Of a DNA stretch of 64,000 nt, positions 58,973-64,000 are shown in pieces. Both the position numbers and the translations under genes were made by a program. The DNA lies in the NCBI RefSeq assembly GCF_030272615.1, contig NC_081405.1, positions 575,713,752 through 575,777,751 of the forward strand, written 5' to 3'. This DNA is from Cryptomeria japonica. Taxonomy: Eukaryota > Streptophyta > Pinopsida > Cupressales > Cupressaceae. How positions within the stretch are numbered: position 1 is the stretch's first letter; each line of letters begins with the position of its first letter. Below the pieces are notes generated by a model that saw only the letters and a program-made list of their open reading frames with translations, was not told where the DNA came from and made no database searches.

Positions 58973-59310
58973 GTACTAACAGTTTGCATATGTTCATAGT
59001 AGAATAGTTTCTTTTCTTTCTTTTCAGGAGTTTGTTAAGGTCATCTATAAGCAGAGTTGTAGTGGTAAATTGAATAAGTTATTTCAAGCACATTACAGTT
59101 GATTTTTCAGTCCGTTTTTGTTTCTATTTTCCTTAAGCATAGATTGCACAATGTGCAGGTTCAGCTGTATGCAAAGCCTTTATAGTTTCTTTTTCATATT
59201 TTGTTTAGAATGCTGAGATGCAGTTCTTGATTTTGAGGAAAGAAAAATTGACTCAATGCCCAATGGATATGCTAGGCTACCGGATTCTACTGTTTACTAG
59301 GCAAACACCC
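58973..59310 (+). other. G3 3' untranslated region
   Basis: Short (~340 bp) and non-coding, unlike the 3.8 kb region of G2. No antisense ORF. Confidence 0.65.
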
Positions 59311-59328
59311 CTAAGAGGTAGCCAAAAA
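59311..59328 (+). promoter_or_regulatory. G3 polypurine tract
   Basis: CTAAGAGGTAGCCAAAAA ends at the TG of the 3' LTR. Similar to the G2 tract, but interrupted by pyrimidines. Confidence 0.6.
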
Positions 59329-62300
59329 TGTTACCAAAATTTTGCACATGCCAAATTTGGTGCCCTAATGAAGCCTTGCATTCATTCATATTGAAAAAGC
59401 CAAATTATGAGCAAAAAATCAGAAATACACCTTTTTCCTCTAACTTGTTTGCTTCATGTATAGATACAGGAAAGTAAGACAACATGTGGGTTAAAATGTG
59501 GCTCCCACGAGGGTTGAGCTCAGCATGTTGTAGACCACAGAGACATCTATGCTCCATTGCACATGAAATGGCATCGCTGATGTAAGGCTAAAAGATACTC
59601 AAAGCAAATGCAATGGACCTATGTAAAGTTTTTTACTTAGGCACCAAAGAAGGTTTTAAAAGGCCTTAGAGTTTCCAAGAGGTTTCAGTCGCCAAGCAGG
59701 AAGACCTTTTATCCCATATTGGTTGCACAGAAGGAGTTTATCACATTTAAATTTAATGTCACATATAACTATAGTGTCAAAGCTTACGGGTTTTTGGCAA
59801 GAAGAGGTAGCTCGTGGCTTGGTGGACCCCGTGTGTGCGCATCTCAAAGCGTCCTAATTTTGTGACCGACTGGTGGGAAGAGACTAAAGAGTGAGCAAGT
59901 TGAAGAAAGATCAACGATGATGCGGGTGATCCAACGCCTGCCACTAAGGTGCAATGTAAAGATGCACACCTGATTATCACCCTCACTTGGTGACTGATGA
60001 CGTGGTGGGGTAGAGAGTATAAGACCAAGGATAGGTGGTAGACAAGTGGTAGTCCAGTGGTTGGTGACATGGCACAGATGGGCAACATCGAGAAGATCTT
60101 GGCTGCGATGAGTCCCAAAAAGGTTTCATCAAGGCTGAGTTCCATCGACATCGAGCAGATGTTGGCCGTGATGAGTCCCGAAAAGGTTTCATCGAAGGCT
60201 CAGTTCCATTGACATCTAGCAGACCTTGGACGCAATGAGTCCCAAACAGGTTTCACCGAAGGCTTAGTTTCATCAACATAACAATATTGATGAAAACAAA
60301 AAGTTTGATGAGACTGGTAAACAGCTCGCCGAAGGATTACTTTGGCCAAAAGAAGGATATCTTACAGAGAAAGATGTGTGGCAAGATCGACAGACATGTG
60401 GTGCCCAAGTGGATCTCATGAGCCAATCAGAGGGTGACACATCTTGACACACGACACAACAAAGAAAATCAACCAAGGTTAAAGGTTGAGAAAGTTTAGG
60501 AAAGATCAATGATAGTCTAAAATATCTAAGGGCTATCGCCATATTGCTATAGAAAGATGCTCGCCAGATACCTCCGTGACTTGGAAACAAAGCATGTGCG
60601 GAAAAGTTGAGCGGCTAAGGTGCTAAAGATCAAGTAGTTTGAGGATAGATCGACGGCTATCACTATACCGCATGATGAAGATGCTCGATGATTATCGCAT
60701 GGAGCATAGCGATTGATAATGTGGTAGTTAAGGTGGTGCCCAATTAGATCCAAAAGCGGTGACACATGGTTACACCGTGGCATAAGAGAAAGTTCTCAAA
60801 GAGGCTAGAGATCGTGCAAGCCCAGAAAATCCGACGGTTATCACTAAGGCACAAGGAAAAGTTGCATGCCCAGTTATTGCTGTGACTTAGTGATAAGGTG
60901 GGTCCAGATCCAGTGGTGGTTAAGATGGTAGAAAAACTGGACCTACGAGAAAATCAGAGGCTAACACGTGGAAAAAGTATAGAGATGAGGGGATGTCTAT
61001 ATTTTTAAGTCAACTTTGAACTTGAACTTTGAACTGGAACAAAGTGGTCCATCGGTTCAAGGTGGTTCAATTTTTCAAAGTTTATTATCGTCGCTTGTTC
61101 CCGTGGACCCAAGATGAAGAAAGGAAACAAGAAGAAATAAAAGAAAATAGTAAATGAAAAGTAAATGAAAGTGGCCATGGTTCATGCAGGTGATCTAGTA
61201 GCTGGAAATAATAAACATTGCACCGTGGACTCAGAGTTGGTTGTTCAAATAGTGAAAAGCCTGCCAAGCAAGGAGATGATTTCTACATGAAAGATTAATG
61301 CTGATGCTTATTGATTGTCTGAACATGAAAGTGTTACATATCATTGGAAAGCTCGCGGAACAAAGAAATGCATTTTTTCAACCATTTTTAACAAAAGTTT
61401 CAACACGGAGAGTAGTTGGCAGGGAATGCATAAGATTTTTTTTGAGTGGGATTTCTTTTCCATACAGTTGCAATTCAGTTCATCTTGTAACTTTCACATG
61501 GGGATAGCTATTTTTCGCATTTAAACATGCATATTTTTAAACAAAAGGTTCACTTTTTCAATAGAGCTATTCACGGTGAGACTGGCAATTCCAAATTCAG
61601 CAATGAGGGTTTCTCTTCATGCTAGATTAGTGGCAGTTGTTTTGAGCACTAAAGATTAATATTTTACAGTATTATGCATGAGTTTTTATGCCATTTTGGG
61701 GGAAGATTTGCCTAAGGCTTTTCTCATGTAGTCTTTTTAGGGTTTTGAAGGAGATTCATCATAATTTATATATATTCCTTGTCTCCTTCTTTTTTCCCTC
61801 TGGTTCTTTCTTTTTGCATACACATTTTTGCAAAAAAGCATTGTAGCTCAACAGTTTTTGAGTTTTGTAACAGTAACACTACTTTATTTTTAGTAATATA
61901 GAAGCAGATTTCCTTCTTGGTACTTCTTGTATTATATAGTGAATGAATGATTTGATGATTTCCTCTGATTTTTATCCTCTAATTTATCTCATTTAGTCAA
62001 TTTGTGGTGCAAGGAGATACGTGTTAGTTGCAAGGTCTAGTTTGTGTGAGTTGATTTTAATTGCTTGAAATTGTGAAAAATTGTTGTTTTCCTTCATGCA
62101 TCCATTAAATTCATCCCTTTCTAGAAAATTTTTATGCATCTACATGTTCAATTGAGTTGTGAAGCAATTAGGGTTATTTGTTGAAGGTTTTGTGAGTTAA
62201 GCAGGTTGCAGACCTCAGATAAGATATTTGGTGCATCACCTTCATTAGAATAAATTTTAATTACATGCAAGTTGTCTATCCCTTTCTATCCATTTTCTTA

Positions 62301-62457
62301 TCAATAGTATTTACAAGAGTTTTACTGAATAGAAAGTCAACCTCATCTTCAGAGATTCACCTTCACTTTGAGGAACCCACAGGCTCGAAGGTGTTTCCAT
62401 GTTTCACAGGATTGCTTATTTTTAAACTTAGCATCACGTGTGCAATCCTTAGTGACA
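59329..62457 (+). repeat. G3 3' LTR (~3.13 kb)
   Basis: Co-linear with the 5' LTR, starting TGTTACC and ending AGTGACA. It carries the same three-unit array at 60099-60289. The sequence AAAAAACGTCACAT follows, where the 5' LTR has ACGG then the primer-site spacer. Confidence 0.9.
60099..60289. repeat. Three tandem 63-64-bp units in G3 3' LTR
   Basis: Units start at 60099, 60162 and 60226, and correspond to the array at 50461-50652. Confidence 0.9.
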
Positions 62458-62470
62458 AAAAACGTCACAT

Positions 62471-62951
62471 AGAAAATTGAAAACCTCGGCCCTGTGCTTG
62501 ATCTGCAGTCCATGCAGGAGGATGTGAACCAGCTCTAGAATAAGATGGAGTCTTGAGAAGCCCAAATGGTGGGCTTTAACAAATTCCATGTAAGGTTTTA
62601 CACAGTTCTGCACTCACCCTCTCTCTGCTGAGGGAACGCTATGCAGACACCCAGGAGGACAAGCAGTGGGCTAGGGACCTCTACAAGTTCCTATCAAATG
62701 AATAAAATAGTGCTATGGATGCCACTGGGGTGCGCAAGGCACCCCTGTAGTTTGTTTTTGTTTTATGTTGTTGCTTCTGATTTCTAAAGACTTGGTTCCT
62801 TTTTGCTGATAGTTGTTGTTAATTGTTGTTATAGTGTTCTTTTTGAGCTATGATTTCTAATAGTTTTGCTATGTAAAGGGCCAATGCCCTTGTTCTCACT
62901 GCTTTATTAATCAAAAACATAGTTTTAAAATTTTTTAATGTTGTTTAATTA
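62471..62951 (+). pseudogene. L3 ORF3 C-terminal part and LINE 3' tail
   Basis: Resumption of L3 after G3. It reads KIENLGPVLDLQSM, then QEDVNQL-stop-NKMES, a coiled-coil-like stretch. A frame change then leads to LRERYADTQEDKQWARDLYK and a stop at about 62744. The L2 ORF3 also ends in a coiled coil. The tail GGGCCAATGCCCTTG followed by TTAATCAAAAAC (62878-62930) resembles the L2 tail at 38409-38440. No clear poly(A). Confidence 0.55.
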
Positions 62952-63713
62952 TATGTAAGAAAATAATTATTTTATTAATGTGTAAAGTTTTAAAATAATT
63001 TGTCAATAGATTTAAAAGTTTCTTGTTTTTCTTTTAATTATTATTTTCATTTAGTAATTGTCCTTCAAATTTCTTTCTTTTTTGTACATATTATTTTATA
63101 TTAAAATTAGTAAATATAAATTTAATACAAATTAAATTACAATATACTTGATAAAAATATCAAATATATATAAAACTATGATAATTACTAATTTATTGAA
63201 TTTATATAGTACAAAATAAATTCACATATAAATGATAAGTAATATATATTTTGTATGATACAAATCAAATTGTATAGAATATAAATAGATTCACTATTAT
63301 ATATGAGTTATATTATTACCATTCTATATTATATTTAATAATAAAATGATTGAATATAAATTTAACTTTAGAGAGAGGATGGGAGGGACATATTTAGTAT
63401 TCAAATGGGCATTTTTTTAATACTATTTCAAGATGAATAAATTGAAATTTGATTGTTTTATATAGATTTATTAAATTATATTTGTTGGAAAATATAATGA
63501 AATTTTATTAAGATATTATTACACAAAATAAAGAAAATTAGGAATAATTTTTTTTTGATATAATTATATTTGTGTTCTATTAAGAAAAATTAAATAAAGT
63601 ATTTTTAAATTAATTATTAAAAAAAGGTTTCATAACAAAAAACAATGGTCAAATATAGGCTTTTAGATTGGAACATTCATAATAAAATAATATATTCAAG
63701 ACAGTTTCTATGT
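62952..63713. other. AT-rich sequence; no gene seen
   Basis: Extremely AT-rich, stops in all frames. TATGTAAGAAAATAA at 62952-62966 is the possible right copy of the L3 target duplication. Confidence 0.5.
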
Positions 63714-64000
63714 TATTATAGATCTCCATCTCACCTTGCCTTTATATCTCTCACTCTGAATATATTCACTTCCTATCTCTATCTTTATTTTTCTCTCTCC
63801 TTCTCTCGCTATAATTTTCTCTTACATCTCTATCTATCCCTCTCCTTTATTTCTTTATCTACCCCTCTCCTCCATATCGATCTCCAACTTTATCTCTATC
63901 ACCATCTTTTTCTCTGTCTATATCCTTAACCCTCTCTCTCATTCTTCTCTCTTTTCCTCCTCTTTTTACCCTCACCTATATCTCTATCTCCACCTCTCCC
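63714..64000 (+). repeat. Pyrimidine-rich microsatellite-like tract
   Basis: Degenerate TCTCTATCTC / CTCTCC repeats to the end of the window. The open frame over it (63645-63929) is a composition artefact. Confidence 0.8.

Larger units (their letters stand above)
49691..62457 (+). mobile_element. G3: 12.8 kb Ty3/Gypsy element with RNase H upstream of RT
   Basis: Direct LTRs of ~3.15 kb (49691-52842 and 59329-62457) enclose gag, protease, an RNase H-like domain, RT, RNase H and integrase. It lies inside L3 ORF3. The LTRs show about 8 differences in their first ~100 bp, so the insertion is old. The flanks GACAT (49686-49690) and CACAT (62466-62470) may be an eroded 5-bp duplication; if so, the 3' LTR end has extra bases. 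Frameshifts separate the coding blocks. Confidence 0.85.
42466..62951 (+). mobile_element. LINE L3: near full-length L1-type element split by G3
   Basis: Plus-strand LINE of about 7.7 kb once G3 (49691-62457) is discounted. Order: ORF1 with DUF4283 and a perfect CCHC knuckle, then ORF2 with endonuclease, RT, zf-RVT and RNase H, then ORF3, then a 3' tail that ends near 62935. The possible target duplication TATGTAAAAAAGTAA / TATGTAAGAAAATAA (42451-42465 and 62952-62966) matches at 13 of 15 bases. It is better preserved than L1 or L2 but still carries stops in ORF2 and ORF3. Confidence 0.75.

Noticed and set aside
63645-63929. 94-codon ORF rich in Leu, Ser and Tyr
   Set aside because: It lies in a pyrimidine-rich microsatellite; the protein composition simply reflects CTC/TCT/TAT repeats.

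Overview
This window looks like plant nuclear DNA from a large, repeat-dominated genome, plausibly a gymnosperm; that last step is inference. The evidence is plant-type Ty3/Gypsy elements of 13-15 kb, plant L1-type LINEs carrying an RNase H domain, Copia LTRs with the methionyl-tRNA primer site, an AT-rich base composition, and only one intact gene-like ORF in 64 kb. There is no sign of operons, tRNAs, rRNAs or CRISPR.

Layout, left to right. 1-2010: minus-strand 5' part of LINE L1 (ORF1 and endonuclease), running off the left edge. 2035-8767: a large palindrome whose ~2.4 kb arms differ by roughly 10%, with a 1.5 kb insertion in the right arm. 8768-30745: an old minus-strand Gypsy element (G1), split by two later insertions. 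One is a rearranged Copia element C1 (9931-11706, 5-bp target-site duplication TCATA). The other is a complete 15.0 kb plus-strand Gypsy element G2 (13447-28486, duplication GATAT). In both cases the G1 reading frame rejoins when the insert and one duplication copy are removed. 30746-31949: a solo Copia-type LTR. 31950-38440: LINE L2 (plus strand, 5' end missing). 38441-42465: a low-repeat island holding one intact gene, a single-exon RING-H2 protein (41088-41846). 42466-62951: LINE L3, nearly full length, split by a 12.8 kb Gypsy element G3 (49691-62457) with ~3.1 kb LTRs. 62952-64000: AT-rich sequence, then a pyrimidine-rich microsatellite.

All transposon coding regions are decayed by stops, frameshifts and lost catalytic residues. 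Most domains can still be placed. G2 has the order gag-PR-RT-RNaseH-second RNaseH-INT plus a decayed antisense ORF before its 3' LTR, which fits the Tat lineage. G3 instead carries an extra RNase H domain upstream of RT.

The strongest candidate for something undescribed is a third ORF placed ~450 bp after the RNase H domain in both L2 and L3. Both copies share spacing, a conserved globular segment, a basic RRS-x-RL motif and a similar 3' tail, so it appears to belong to this LINE lineage. Other points worth checking are the head-against-inverted-body Copia C1 with clean duplications, the G3 domain order, the coherent antisense ORF of G2 whose stops are all TAG or TGA, and inverted tandem subrepeats at the two ends of G2.
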